Shown here one piece after another: positions 7,733 to 15,859 of a DNA stretch of 64,000 nt; position 1 is the stretch's first letter, and every line of letters begins with the position of its first letter. The stretch covers positions 21,342 to 85,341 of the forward strand of contig NZ_BDBN01000038.1 of the NCBI RefSeq assembly GCF_001613005.1, given 5' to 3'. Source of the DNA: Nocardia nova NBRC 15556 (GTDB lineage: Bacteria > Actinomycetota > Actinomycetes > Mycobacteriales > Mycobacteriaceae). The notes beneath the pieces are model-generated. The model was given only the letters and a program-made list of their open reading frames with translations. It ran no database searches and was not told the origin of the DNA. The position numbers were made by a program, and so were the translations under genes.

Positions 7733-8649
7733 GCGTCCAGCAGCCCGGCGAGGGCGAATTCCGTTCCGGCTTCGTGTGTTTCGTGGGCCGGCCCAACACC
7801 GGCAAATCCACGCTCACCAACGCCGTGGTCGGCCAGAAGATCGCGATCACGTCCTCGCGGCCGCAGACCACCCGCCACACCATCCGCGGCATCGTCCACC
7901 GCGACCACGCCCAGCTGATCCTGGTCGACACTCCCGGACTGCACCGGCCGCGCACCCTGCTGGGGCAGCGCCTCAACGATCTGGTGCGCGACACCTACTC
8001 CGAGGTCGACGTGATCGCGCTGTGCATTCCGGCCGACGAGAAGATCGGCCCGGGTGACCGTTGGATCGTCCAGCAGGTCAAGCAGATGGCGCCGAAGACG
8101 ACGCTGCTCGGCGTGGTCACCAAGATCGACAAGGTGGACAAGCCGCAGGTCGCCGAGCAACTGCTCGCGGTCTCGCAACTGCTGGGCCCCGAGGCCGAGG
8201 TGGTTCCGGTGTCGGCGGCCAAGGGTGAGCAGGTCGAACTGCTCGTCGATGTGATCGCCTCCAAGATGCCGAAGGGCCCGGCGTTCTACCCCGACGGGGA
8301 GCTGACCGACGAGCCCGAGGAAACCCTGATGGCCGAACTCATTCGCGAGGCGGCGCTGGAGGGTGTGCGCGACGAACTGCCGCATTCGCTGGCGGTGGTG
8401 ATCGAGGAGATCATGCCGCGCGAGGAACACGAGGACATGCTCGACGTGCATGCCCTGCTGTACGTGGAGCGGCCGAGTCAGAAGGCGATCATCATCGGCA
8501 AGCGCGGCGCCCGGCTCAAAGAGGTCGGCACCGCGGCGCGCAAGCAGATCGAGCACATTCTGGGCACCCGGATCTATCTGCATCTGCACGTGAAGGTCGC
8601 CAAGGACTGGCAGCGCGACCCCAAACAGCTGCGCAAGCTGGGATTCTGA
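7729..8649 (+). CDS. era: GTPase Era
   Basis: Essential GTPase that binds 16S rRNA near its 3' end and checks 30S assembly. The 306 residues carry G1 GRPNTGKST (20-28), G3 DTPGL, G4 TKID and the C-terminal KH domain with IIGKRGARLKEVGTAARKQIE. The ATG overlaps the stop of the preceding gene in ATGA. Functionally it belongs with ybeY and rsmE in this ribosome-maturation run. Confidence 0.97.
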   Translation: MSVQQPGEGEFRSGFVCFVGRPNTGKSTLTNAVVGQKIAITSSRPQTTRHTIRGIVHRDHAQLILVDTPGLHRPRTLLGQRLNDLVRDTYSEVDVIALCIPADEKIGPGDRWIVQQVKQMAPKTTLLGVVTKIDKVDKPQVAEQLLAVSQLLGPEAEVVPVSAAKGEQVELLVDVIASKMPKGPAFYPDGELTDEPEETLMAELIREAALEGVRDELPHSLAVVIEEIMPREEHEDMLDVHALLYVERPSQKAIIIGKRGARLKEVGTAARKQIEHILGTRIYLHLHVKVAKDWQRDPKQLRKLGF

Positions 8650-8869
8650 TCGTCGTTCCCACGAGGGATCGGTCCGACCGGTGCGGCTCCGATCGATGAC
8701 GTCGTCATCTGTGATCTCCGTCTCGGGGGCGCGCGCGAAACCCGGCGCGAAGCTGTTCACCCGTCCATATCGGAGTCCCAGGTCGGCCGTAGTCGAATTG
8801 TGATGTGCGTTTCCGGTATTTCCGCAGGAGCGCGCGAACTGTGTGCGCACGCACATTGTGAGACGGGCC

Positions 8870-8875
8870 TACGAT
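8870..8875 (+). promoter_or_regulatory. -10 box of a probable leaderless promoter
   Basis: TACGAT lies 6 bases before the GTG at 8882, which places the expected transcription start at the start codon. No good -35 is visible at 17 bases. A GTGCGCAC palindrome sits at 8843-8850. The 232 bases between era and this gene contain no other coding signal. Confidence 0.45.
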
Positions 8876-8881
8876 CCTGGC

Positions 8882-9295
8882 GTGAAGTGGATGTCCCGGG
8901 CGTTCGGCTCGAAAGAGCTGCCGCCGCAAGTGCGTTCGGATCTGGAATCGGAAGGGATCGTCGTATTCGGCCCGGTGAGTGGATCGCTGGCCAGACGCAA
9001 TTATCGGACACCACTGCACTACGGTTCTTCCAGTTGGGAGAATATCGTCGGCGGAACCATCGGGATGAGCAGAAAACGCCTGGTCATCTGGGGGAATCGG
9101 GAGGCGTTGGTCGACGTCTGGCTGGGCCATCCCGCCGTCACCATGGAACTGCAGGGGTCCGAACGCATGCTCGTCGAGGCCGACCGGGGCGCGATCGATC
9201 CGATTCGCACCGGCTGGACCACGTTGCTGCTGCGCACGATTCACGCCCCGCGCATCGCGCAGCTGTACGCGGAGGGGCTGCCGCGCAGCGTGTGA
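8882..9295 (+). CDS. Conserved hypothetical protein
   Basis: 137-residue soluble protein of unknown function lying between era and recO. The sequence alternates predicted beta strands (GIVVFGPVSGSL, GGTIGMSRKRLVIWGN, TMELQGSERMLVEAD) and ends in one helix, which could be a PH-like barrel; this is a guess from pattern only. No signal peptide or membrane segment is seen. The GTG at 8882 is chosen for the -10 box just before it; a second start (ATG, 8891) is possible. Confidence 0.6.
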   Translation: MKWMSRAFGSKELPPQVRSDLESEGIVVFGPVSGSLARRNYRTPLHYGSSSWENIVGGTIGMSRKRLVIWGNREALVDVWLGHPAVTMELQGSERMLVEADRGAIDPIRTGWTTLLLRTIHAPRIAQLYAEGLPRSV

Positions 9296-9390
9296 GACGT
9301 CGCGGGTGTGACGTCGGAAAGCGTCGCGCGATCGGCGGCCGAGTGGCGTGGGGGCGCGGGCACGTCGGAGCGGCGTGGGAGACTGTCAGC

Positions 9391-10164
9391 GTGTTGTTGT
9401 ATCGGGACCAGGCGATTGTGCTGCGCCAGCACAAACTGGGTGAGGCCGATCGCATCGTCACGCTGCTCACCCGTCAGCACGGGCTGGTCCGGGCGGTGGC
9501 GAAGGGTGTGCGCCGCACCCGGTCGAAGTTCGGCGCCCGGCTGGAACCGTTCGCCTATATCGACGTGCAGCTGTATCCCGGACGCAACCTCGACACCGTG
9601 ACGCAGGTGCATACCGTGGAGGCGTTCGCCGCCGATATCGTCGCCGACTACGGTCGCTACACCACCGCCTGCGCGGTGCTGGAAACCGCCGAACGCCTCG
9701 CCGGCGAGGAGCGCGCCCCCGCCCCCCGCCTGCACACCCTGACCGCCGGCGCCCTGCGCGCGATCGCCGCCGGCCGGCGCCCGCACGAACTGATCCTCGA
9801 CGCATTCCTGTTGCGCGCCATGGGTTTCGCGGGCTGGGCGCCCGCCCTCGACGAATGTGCCCGGTGCGCGACCCCCGGCCCGCACCGCGCCTTCCACGTG
9901 GCCGCCGGGGGAGCGGTCTGCGTCCACTGCCGCCCGCCCGGCTCGGCCACGCCCTCGGTCGGAGTCCTGGAATTGATGAGTGCGCTCAATCGCGGGGACT
10001 GGACCGGACTCGACGCGGTCGCCGAGTCCGTCCGCCGCCAGGCCAGCGGGCTCACCGCCGCCCATTTGCAGTGGCATCTGGAACGGCAGCTGCGGACCTT
10101 GCCGTTGATCGAGCGCTCTCGTCCGCACGAGGCGGCGGAGCCGCCGGCCTCACGGGTGGGATAA
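9391..10164 (+). CDS. recO: DNA repair protein RecO
   Basis: Recombination mediator that loads RecA on SSB-coated ssDNA in the RecFOR pathway. The 257 residues show the N-terminal OB fold (YRDQAIVLRQHKLGEADRIV, KGVRRTRSKFGARLEPF), a helical core and the zinc finger CARC...CVHC (about residues 155-178). The GTG at 9391 gives the family N terminus; the frame is open further upstream but without family sequence. Position after era matches M. tuberculosis apart from the missing amiA2. Confidence 0.95.
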   Translation: MLLYRDQAIVLRQHKLGEADRIVTLLTRQHGLVRAVAKGVRRTRSKFGARLEPFAYIDVQLYPGRNLDTVTQVHTVEAFAADIVADYGRYTTACAVLETAERLAGEERAPAPRLHTLTAGALRAIAAGRRPHELILDAFLLRAMGFAGWAPALDECARCATPGPHRAFHVAAGGAVCVHCRPPGSATPSVGVLELMSALNRGDWTGLDAVAESVRRQASGLTAAHLQWHLERQLRTLPLIERSRPHEAAEPPASRVG

Positions 10165-10173
10165 CCCGGCCGC

Positions 10174-11049
10174 CTACCCGAGGTCGGCCAGCTGCGGGAC
10201 CGCCGGCGCCATGCCCTCGATCCATGCCGCGGGCGAGCTCGTGGTCGGGGTGATCAGCACCGCGTCGATGCCCAATTTCGCGTAATCGGCCATGCTGCGG
10301 ACGAATTCGTCGCGAACGTCCGGATTCGGGCGCGGATTGTTGGCCATGATCGTGGTGCGGATGGTGTCGAAATCGCGGCCGACATCGTCGCAGTGGCGGC
10401 GCAGCACGTCCAGTTTGTGGGCGACATCCTCCGGCGACGTGCCGAACAGATTGCAGGCGTCGCCGTACTGTGCGACCAATCGCAGCGTCTTCTTCTCGCC
10501 GCCGCCACCGATCAGCACGTTCGGGCGATGGATCGGCTGCGGTGAGCACAGCGTCTCGGCCAGCTGGTAGTACTTGCCCTCGAACGGCCCGTTGTTGTCC
10601 GGATCCCACATCTGCGCGCAGATCCGCAGCGTCTCCTCCAGCCGCTCGAACCGTTCGGCCAGCGGCGGGAACTCGACGCCGAGCCCGCGATGCTCCCGCT
10701 CGAACCAGGCGGCGCCGATACCCAGCGTGGCCCGGCCGCCCGACAGCACGTCGAGGGTGGTGACGATCTTGGCGAGCAGACCCGGATGCCGATAGGTCAC
10801 GCCGGTGACCAGCAGCCCGAGGTCGATCGAGCTGGTATGTGCCGCAAGGTATCCCAGCGTGGTGTATCCCTCCAGCATGTTCGCCTCGGCCGGTAGGCCG
10901 GTCGGCTCGATCTGGAAGTAGTGATCCATGAACGACAACCAGGTGGCGCCCGCCGCCTCCGCGGCCTGCCCCACTCGCGCCAGCTCACCCGCGATCGCGG
11001 GGGTGCCGCCGTCGATATCGAAGATAGGAATGTGAAACCCGAGCTCCAT
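10174..11049 (-). CDS. LLM-class F420-dependent oxidoreductase
   Basis: Luciferase-like monooxygenase-fold enzyme of 291 residues; actinobacterial members of this type use coenzyme F420. Visible family features are the N-terminal strand MELGFHIPIF, the ATWLSFMDHYFQ helix, GLLVTGVTYRHPGLLAK, the LSGGRATLGIGAAWFE segment (about 105-120) and PNVLIGGGGEKKTLRLVA. The start follows AGGAGA at normal spacing. Upstream lies a MerR-type promoter with a 19-base spacer (11087-11117), so this gene is probably induced by a MerR-family activator not encoded nearby. The substrate is unknown. Confidence 0.9.
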   Translation of the reverse strand: MELGFHIPIFDIDGGTPAIAGELARVGQAAEAAGATWLSFMDHYFQIEPTGLPAEANMLEGYTTLGYLAAHTSSIDLGLLVTGVTYRHPGLLAKIVTTLDVLSGGRATLGIGAAWFEREHRGLGVEFPPLAERFERLEETLRICAQMWDPDNNGPFEGKYYQLAETLCSPQPIHRPNVLIGGGGEKKTLRLVAQYGDACNLFGTSPEDVAHKLDVLRRHCDDVGRDFDTIRTTIMANNPRPNPDVRDEFVRSMADYAKLGIDAVLITPTTSSPAAWIEGMAPAVPQLADLG

Positions 11050-11086
11050 GGAGTTCTCCTCGTCAGTGACTGACTTCCCGGAGAGA

Positions 11087-11117
11087 ACGCTATGCCCTGG
11101 AGCGCACTCCAGGTCAA
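11087..11117 (-). promoter_or_regulatory. MerR-type promoter with palindrome in a 19-bp spacer
   Basis: On the minus strand, -35 TTGACC (11112-11117) and -10 TAGCGT (11087-11092) are separated by 19 bases. The perfect palindrome CCTGGAG-CGCA-CTCCAGG (11096-11113) fills the spacer and overlaps the -35. An over-long 19-20 base spacer with an internal dyad is the hallmark of MerR-family activation. The promoter points to the LLM oxidoreductase gene. Confidence 0.75.
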
Positions 11118-11205
11118 GAGGTTTCCCGGAATGCGGGCCCTACGTGCGGCTCGGACGAGGTAACTTCACTCGAAGGTCCCACCCAACCTTACGGAGAAAG
11201 CTTCG

Positions 11206-12024
11206 ATGTCTCACGAACTGGTCGAGTTCGATACGGAGAAGGCGCATTCGGCGCGGATGTACGACTACTACCTCGGCGGCAAGGACAACTATCCGGCCGA
11301 TCGCGAGGCCGCGTCGAAGGTGATGGAGGTATTTCCCGAGACCGCGCAGGCGGCGCGCGCCAATCGCGAATTCGTCCATCGGGCAGCGCGTTTCGCGGCG
11401 CGCAACGGCGTGCGGCAATTCCTCGACATCGGTACCGGAATTCCGACCGAACCGAATCTGCACAACGCCGTGCAGGCGGTCGACCCGCACTGTCGCGTGG
11501 TGTACGTCGATCACGACCCCCTGGTGCTGGCGCATGCCCGCGCGCTGATGATCGGCTCGGAGGAGGGGCGTACCGAATACATTCCCTCCGATGTGCGCGA
11601 TCCGGACGTGATCCTCGGCTCCGAGGCGTTCCGCGCGGTGATCGATCTGTCCCGGCCGGTGGCGCTCAACCTCGCCGCGATCATGCATTTCGTCACCGAC
11701 GAGGAGGGCGCCTACGACATCGTGCGCACCTATATGGACGTGTTCGCGCCCGGGTCGTACCTCAGCATCACCCACGCCTCCAGCGATGTGAATCCGGAAC
11801 GGCTCGCGAAGGTGGCGGCGGTCTACGCCCAGGCCGGAATGAAGGTCGCCCTGCGCAACAAGGCCGAGGTCACCCGCTTCTTCGACGGACTGGAGATCGT
11901 CGAGCCCGGCGTGGTTCCGATGCACCGCTGGCAGCCGAATCCGGACTTCTACATCCCGGAGGAGCGGCTCGCGTGGGCCGACGAGGCGTTCGGCATCTGG
12001 GCCGCGGTCGGCGTCAAGCGCTGA
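11206..12024 (+). CDS. SAM-dependent methyltransferase (Methyltransf_19 family)
   Basis: 272-residue member of an actinobacterial methyltransferase family (PF04672) of mostly unknown targets. It carries the family signature ARMYDYYLGGKDNYPADRE near the N terminus (about 16-34), the SAM-binding motif FLDIGTGIPTEPNLH (about 71-85) and VVYVDHDPLVLAHA. Its GGAGA ribosome site lies 10 bases before the ATG. It sits between recO and uppS, where mycobacteria have no equivalent, so it is probably an accessory gene. Confidence 0.88.
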   Translation: MSHELVEFDTEKAHSARMYDYYLGGKDNYPADREAASKVMEVFPETAQAARANREFVHRAARFAARNGVRQFLDIGTGIPTEPNLHNAVQAVDPHCRVVYVDHDPLVLAHARALMIGSEEGRTEYIPSDVRDPDVILGSEAFRAVIDLSRPVALNLAAIMHFVTDEEGAYDIVRTYMDVFAPGSYLSITHASSDVNPERLAKVAAVYAQAGMKVALRNKAEVTRFFDGLEIVEPGVVPMHRWQPNPDFYIPEERLAWADEAFGIWAAVGVKR

Positions 12025-12075
12025 TTTCCCACGGCCCCGGTCACGGGCGATGCGCGGTGATGCAGGATAGGTGGC

Positions 12076-12864
12076 GTGATCGGTAACCGCTCCCAGACCA
12101 CCCGCACGATTCGTCCGCCGTCACCGCACCCGTCGGGCGCCACTCCGCCCGCGCTGCCGCCGGAGTTCGTGCCCAGGCATGTGGCGCTGGTGATGGACGG
12201 CAACGGCCGGTGGGCGCAGGATCGCGGGCTGCCGCGCACCGCCGGGCACGAGCGCGGCGAGGCGGTGCTGATGGACACCGTCGAGGGGTGTATCGAGATC
12301 GGCGTGAAATGGCTTTCCGCCTATGCCTTTTCGACCGAGAACTGGCGGCGCAGCCCGGACGAGGTCAAGTTCCTGATGGGCTTCAACCGCGACGTGATCC
12401 GGCGCCGCCGCGACGAGATGCACGAGATGGGGGTGCGGGTGCGCTGGGCGGGCCGCCGCCCGCGCCTGTGGCGCAGCGTGATCAAGGAGTTGGAGATCGC
12501 CGAGGAGCTCACCAAGGACAACACCGTGATGACGCTGACCATGTGCGTCAACTACGGCGGCCGCGCCGAAATCGCCGACGCGGCACGGGAAATCGCGCGG
12601 AAGGTCGCGGCCGGACAGCTGGATCCGGAGAAGATCACCGAATCGACCTTCGCGAAGTATCTCGACGAACCGGATATGCCGGATGTGGATCTGTTCCTGC
12701 GGCCATCCGGTGAGCTGCGCAGCTCGAACTTTCTGATCTGGCAGTCCGCCTATGCGGAATTCGTCTTCCAGCACACCCTGTTCCCCGACTTCGACCGCCG
12801 CGACCTGTGGGAGGCCTGTGTGGAGTACGCCAAGCGCGATCGCCGGTTCGGTGGCGTGAAGTGA
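12076..12864 (+). CDS. uppS: Isoprenyl (decaprenyl) diphosphate synthase, cis type
   Basis: cis-Prenyltransferase that extends farnesyl-type diphosphate with isopentenyl diphosphate to make the polyprenyl carrier for peptidoglycan and arabinogalactan. The catalytic motif VALVMDGNGRWAQDRG has its Asp at residue 41; the RTAGHERGEAV, SAYAFSTENWRRS and DLFLRPSGELRSSNFLIWQ blocks are all present. The 262 residues match M. tuberculosis Rv2361c. The GTG start follows a Pro-rich tail of about 30 residues. Its stop overlaps the next start (GTGA). Confidence 0.95.
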   Translation: MIGNRSQTTRTIRPPSPHPSGATPPALPPEFVPRHVALVMDGNGRWAQDRGLPRTAGHERGEAVLMDTVEGCIEIGVKWLSAYAFSTENWRRSPDEVKFLMGFNRDVIRRRRDEMHEMGVRVRWAGRRPRLWRSVIKELEIAEELTKDNTVMTLTMCVNYGGRAEIADAAREIARKVAAGQLDPEKITESTFAKYLDEPDMPDVDLFLRPSGELRSSNFLIWQSAYAEFVFQHTLFPDFDRRDLWEACVEYAKRDRRFGGVK

Positions 12865-13271
12865 GCAACGATCTGACCGTCGCCCGGGAATTGCAGGCCC
12901 AAGCCGCCGCCTGCCTGCGGAAATGCGATGTCGCCGTGCGGGAGGAGGACGGCGGCGCCCTCGGCTTCGAATTCGAGGGCGCGCTGTGCTCGCTGCGCGG
13001 CGTCACACTGGCGCCCGGCCTGGACGTTCTCACGCTGACCTGCGTCCTCGCCTGGGATCGTCCCTTGAAGCCGCAACTGCACAAGCGGGTAGCCGATCGC
13101 AACAACGCGCTGCAGTTCGGCTCGCTGACCATCATCGCCCACGAAAAACTGGCCGACGTGCTGCTGCGCTACACCTTCCCCGCGGCGGGCCTCGACGACG
13201 ACGCGCTGGCGACGATGCTGCTGCTGGTCCTCTCCGGCGCGGGCCGCGCCCGCCAGGGTCTGGTGCCCTGA
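12861..13271 (+). CDS. Conserved hypothetical protein (Rv2360c position; possibly YbjN/CesT-like)
   Basis: 136-residue protein translationally coupled to uppS by a GTGA overlap and occupying the position of M. tuberculosis Rv2360c. It contains an AARELQAQ-like N-terminal helix, several beta strands (LCSLRGVTLAP, DVLTLTCVLAW) and a C-terminal helix ending in GLDDDALATMLLLVLSGAG. The pattern would fit the YbjN/CesT-like chaperone fold, but this is inference. The conserved linkage suggests a role tied to the lipid-carrier gene or to the zinc regulators converging on it. Confidence 0.75.
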   Translation: MSNDLTVARELQAQAAACLRKCDVAVREEDGGALGFEFEGALCSLRGVTLAPGLDVLTLTCVLAWDRPLKPQLHKRVADRNNALQFGSLTIIAHEKLADVLLRYTFPAAGLDDDALATMLLLVLSGAGRARQGLVP

Positions 13272-13289
13272 CCGGCGGGGGCGACCGGA

Positions 13290-13721
13290 TCAGCGCCCGA
13301 TGTGGGCGCAGTCGCGGCAGGTGCCGAACACCTCCATGGTGTGGCTGATGTCGGTGAAGCCGTGCTCGCCCGCGATGGCCGCGGCCCAGGCCTCCACGGT
13401 GGGACCCTCCACCTCGACGGTGCGTCCGCACTGGCGGCAGACCAGGTGGTGATGGTGGCCCTTGGAGCACTGCCGGTACACGGATTCGCCTGTGTCCGTG
13501 CGCAATACGTCGACCTTGCCGGCGTCGGCGAGCGACTGTAGCGTGCGGTACACGGTGGTCAGGCCGATGCCCTCACCGCGGCGGCGTAGTTCGTCGTGCA
13601 GCTCCTGGGCCGAACGGAATTCCTCGATATCGCCCAGCAGAGCGGTGATCGCACTGCGCTGGCGGGTGCTGCGAATTCCGACAGTCTTCTCGGCGGTGCC
13701 CGTCTTCTCCGGCACGGTCAT
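13290..13721 (-). CDS. zur: Zinc uptake regulator Zur (Fur family)
   Basis: Fur-family metalloregulator that represses zinc-uptake and zinc-sparing genes when zinc is available. The 143 residues show the winged HTH (STRQRSAITALLGD, HDELRRRGEGIGLTTVYRTL) and the dimerisation domain with the regulatory site KGHHHHLVC and the structural zinc pairs CRQC and CRDC. It follows an ArsR-type gene with an ATGA overlap, the smtB-zur operon known in mycobacteria, so the identification as Zur rather than another Fur paralogue rests mainly on context. Confidence 0.92.
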   Translation of the reverse strand: MTVPEKTGTAEKTVGIRSTRQRSAITALLGDIEEFRSAQELHDELRRRGEGIGLTTVYRTLQSLADAGKVDVLRTDTGESVYRQCSKGHHHHLVCRQCGRTVEVEGPTVEAWAAAIAGEHGFTDISHTMEVFGTCRDCAHIGR

Positions 13722-14113
13722 CCTTCCTCGGCGTGTGCGACGGCGTCGACGACGATGCGTGCCAGATGGTCGTCGACCAGTTCGTAGATCACCTCACGGC
13801 CGGTGCGTTCACCGCGCACCACGCCCGCGGACTTCAGAATGCGCAGATGCTGGCTGACCAGGGGCTGTGTGACGCCCAGCGTGTCGACCAGCTCGTGCAC
13901 GCAGCGCGGCGATTCCCGCAGCTGCAGCACGATCGCGATCCGCACCGGCGCGGCCAGCGCGCGCAGCAGTTCACCCGCGTTGTCGAGGGTGGTGCGGGCG
14001 GGGACCGCGGGGGCGGTCGGGGCGCGATACGGATACGGGTCGTGCGGGATCGGCGCGGGCGCCTCGACGGCGACGCGGCTTCGACGCGCGGGGACACCGC
14101 TGTCGGAGGTCAT
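13718..14113 (-). CDS. smtB: ArsR/SmtB family zinc-responsive repressor
   Basis: 131-residue winged-HTH repressor with the ArsR recognition region VTQPLVSQHLRILKSAGVV (about 79-97) preceded by CVHELVDTLG. The C terminus carries the DDHLARIVVDAVAHAEE helix with the D/H residues used by the alpha-5 metal site. A Pro-rich N-terminal tail of about 40 residues is present. It heads the operon with zur, and in mycobacteria SmtB releases the promoter when zinc rises, allowing Zur to be made. Confidence 0.88.
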   Translation of the reverse strand: MTSDSGVPARRSRVAVEAPAPIPHDPYPYRAPTAPAVPARTTLDNAGELLRALAAPVRIAIVLQLRESPRCVHELVDTLGVTQPLVSQHLRILKSAGVVRGERTGREVIYELVDDHLARIVVDAVAHAEEG

Positions 14114-14148
14114 CGAACCAACTCCTTATTGGAAACCGATGCCATTAT

Positions 14149-14172
14149 TGATATGCATAAGTGCGCATGTCA
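14149..14172. promoter_or_regulatory. Inverted repeat, probable SmtB operator
   Basis: TGATATGC (14149-14156) and GCATGTCA (14165-14172) form an inverted repeat with an 8-base centre and one mismatch, in an AT-rich patch between the smtB-zur operon and glyS. ArsR/SmtB sensors bind imperfect dyads of the ATATG..CATAT kind. It lies 36-59 bases before the smtB start. Confidence 0.6.
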
Positions 14173-14270
14173 AGGAGGCAGGCCGTCGATACTGCTTCGC
14201 GGTGCGCCCGGGGGTGTCGCTAGGCTGGGGCGAATCGTTCCACCCATCATCCAGAGGGAGAGCTCGTACC

Positions 14271-15662
14271 GTGGCACCCAAGTCGAAGATCGACACCGTC
14301 GCGAACCTCGCCAAGCGTCGTGGCTTGGTATATCCCAGCGGCGAGATCTACGGAGGGACCCGGTCGGCGTGGGATTACGGCCCGCTGGGCGTGGAGCTCA
14401 AGGAGAACATCAAGAAGCAGTGGTGGCGGGCCATGGTCACCAGCCGCGACGATGTGGTCGGCCTGGACTCCGCGATCATCCTGCCGCGGCCGGTGTGGGT
14501 GGCCTCCGGACACGTCAGCGTCTTCAACGACCCGCTGGTCGAATGCCTGAACTGCCACAAGCGGCACCGGCAGGACCATCTGCAGGAGGCGTACGCCGAG
14601 AAGCACAAGATCGACGATCCGGACAGCGTGTCCATGGATCTGGTCGGCTGCCCGGACTGCGGCACGGTCGGCAAGTGGACCGAACCGCGCGATTTCAACA
14701 TGATGCTCAAGACCTACCTCGGGCCGATCGAGTCCGAGGAGGGCCTGCACTACCTGCGCCCGGAGACCGCGCAGGGCATCTTCGTGAATTTCGCGAACGT
14801 GATGACCACCGCGCGCAAGAAGCCGCCGTTCGGTATCGCGCAGATCGGCAAGAGCTTCCGCAACGAGATCACCCCCGGCAACTTCATCTTCCGCACCCGC
14901 GAATTCGAGCAGATGGAGATGGAATTCTTCGTCAAGCCGGGTGAGGACGAGCAGTGGCACCAGTACTGGATCGACACCCGGTTGGCCTGGTACACCGACC
15001 TCGGCATCGACGCGGAGAATCTGCGGCTCTACGAGCACCCGAAGGAGAAGCTCTCGCACTATTCGACCCGCACGGTCGATATCGAGTACCGCTTCCACTT
15101 CCAGGGCAGCGAATGGGGTGAGCTCGAGGGTGTCGCCAACCGCACCGACTTCGACCTGTCGACCCACTCCAAGCATTCCGGCACCGATCTGAGCTACTTC
15201 GACCAGAACACCAACGAGCGCTACACGCCGTACGTGATCGAACCGGCGGCCGGCCTGACCCGCTCGCTGATGGCCTTCCTGATCGACGCCTACACCGAGG
15301 ACGAGGCGCCGAATGCCAAGGGCGTCATGGAGAAGCGGACCGTGCTGCGCCTGGATCGCCGGCTCGCGCCGGTGAAGGCCGCCGTACTTCCGTTGTCGCG
15401 CAACGCCGATCTGTCGCCGAAGGCGAAAGACCTTGCCGCGCAACTGCGGAAGAACTGGAACGTCGACTTCGACGACGCCGGTGCGATCGGCCGCCGCTAC
15501 CGCCGCCAGGACGAGATCGGCACCCCGTTCTGCATCACCGTCGACTTCGACACGCTCGAGGATCAGGCGGTCACCGTGCGCGAGCGGGACTCGATGACAC
15601 AGGAGCGGATCGCGCTCGACCAGGTGGAGGGTTACCTGGCCCAGCGCCTGCTCGGCGCCTGA
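14271..15662 (+). CDS. glyS: Glycyl-tRNA synthetase (eukaryotic/archaeal-type, alpha2)
   Basis: Class II synthetase charging tRNA-Gly. The 463 residues carry motif 1 (RRGLVYPSGEIYGG region), motif 2 FRNEITPGNFIFRTREFEQM (about residues 198-217), motif 3 near GLTRSLMAFL and a C-terminal anticodon-binding domain (about 360-463). Two CxxC pairs (CLNC, CPDC) form the zinc insertion common in actinobacterial enzymes. The GTG at 14271 follows GAGGGAGAG; the upstream open frame overlaps the smtB promoter and lacks family sequence. Confidence 0.96.
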   Translation: MAPKSKIDTVANLAKRRGLVYPSGEIYGGTRSAWDYGPLGVELKENIKKQWWRAMVTSRDDVVGLDSAIILPRPVWVASGHVSVFNDPLVECLNCHKRHRQDHLQEAYAEKHKIDDPDSVSMDLVGCPDCGTVGKWTEPRDFNMMLKTYLGPIESEEGLHYLRPETAQGIFVNFANVMTTARKKPPFGIAQIGKSFRNEITPGNFIFRTREFEQMEMEFFVKPGEDEQWHQYWIDTRLAWYTDLGIDAENLRLYEHPKEKLSHYSTRTVDIEYRFHFQGSEWGELEGVANRTDFDLSTHSKHSGTDLSYFDQNTNERYTPYVIEPAAGLTRSLMAFLIDAYTEDEAPNAKGVMEKRTVLRLDRRLAPVKAAVLPLSRNADLSPKAKDLAAQLRKNWNVDFDDAGAIGRRYRRQDEIGTPFCITVDFDTLEDQAVTVRERDSMTQERIALDQVEGYLAQRLLGA

Positions 15663-15670
15663 GTTCACCG

Positions 15671-15713
15671 CGCCCGGGTATACCGAATTCGGACATAACC
15701 GAAGACCCGGGCG
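15671..15713 (+). terminator. Large stem-loop after glyS
   Basis: CGCCCGGGT (15671-15679) pairs with ACCCGGGCG (15705-15713), and the loop holds a second perfect palindrome CCGAATTCGG (15683-15692). It starts 9 bases after the glyS stop. There is no T-run, which is usual for actinobacterial terminators. Confidence 0.6.
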
Positions 15714-15859
15714 TCATCGGGGCTGATCGCGCGCAAAAGTGGGAGCGGCGGAAATAACGCGGTGGTCCGAGTCGTTCCGGGCACTGAGAATCCGGGATTC
15801 GGCGGGCCGAGTGCGGTCCGGCCGGGCCCGGCCCACAGGTGCGACGAAAGGTCCTGATC

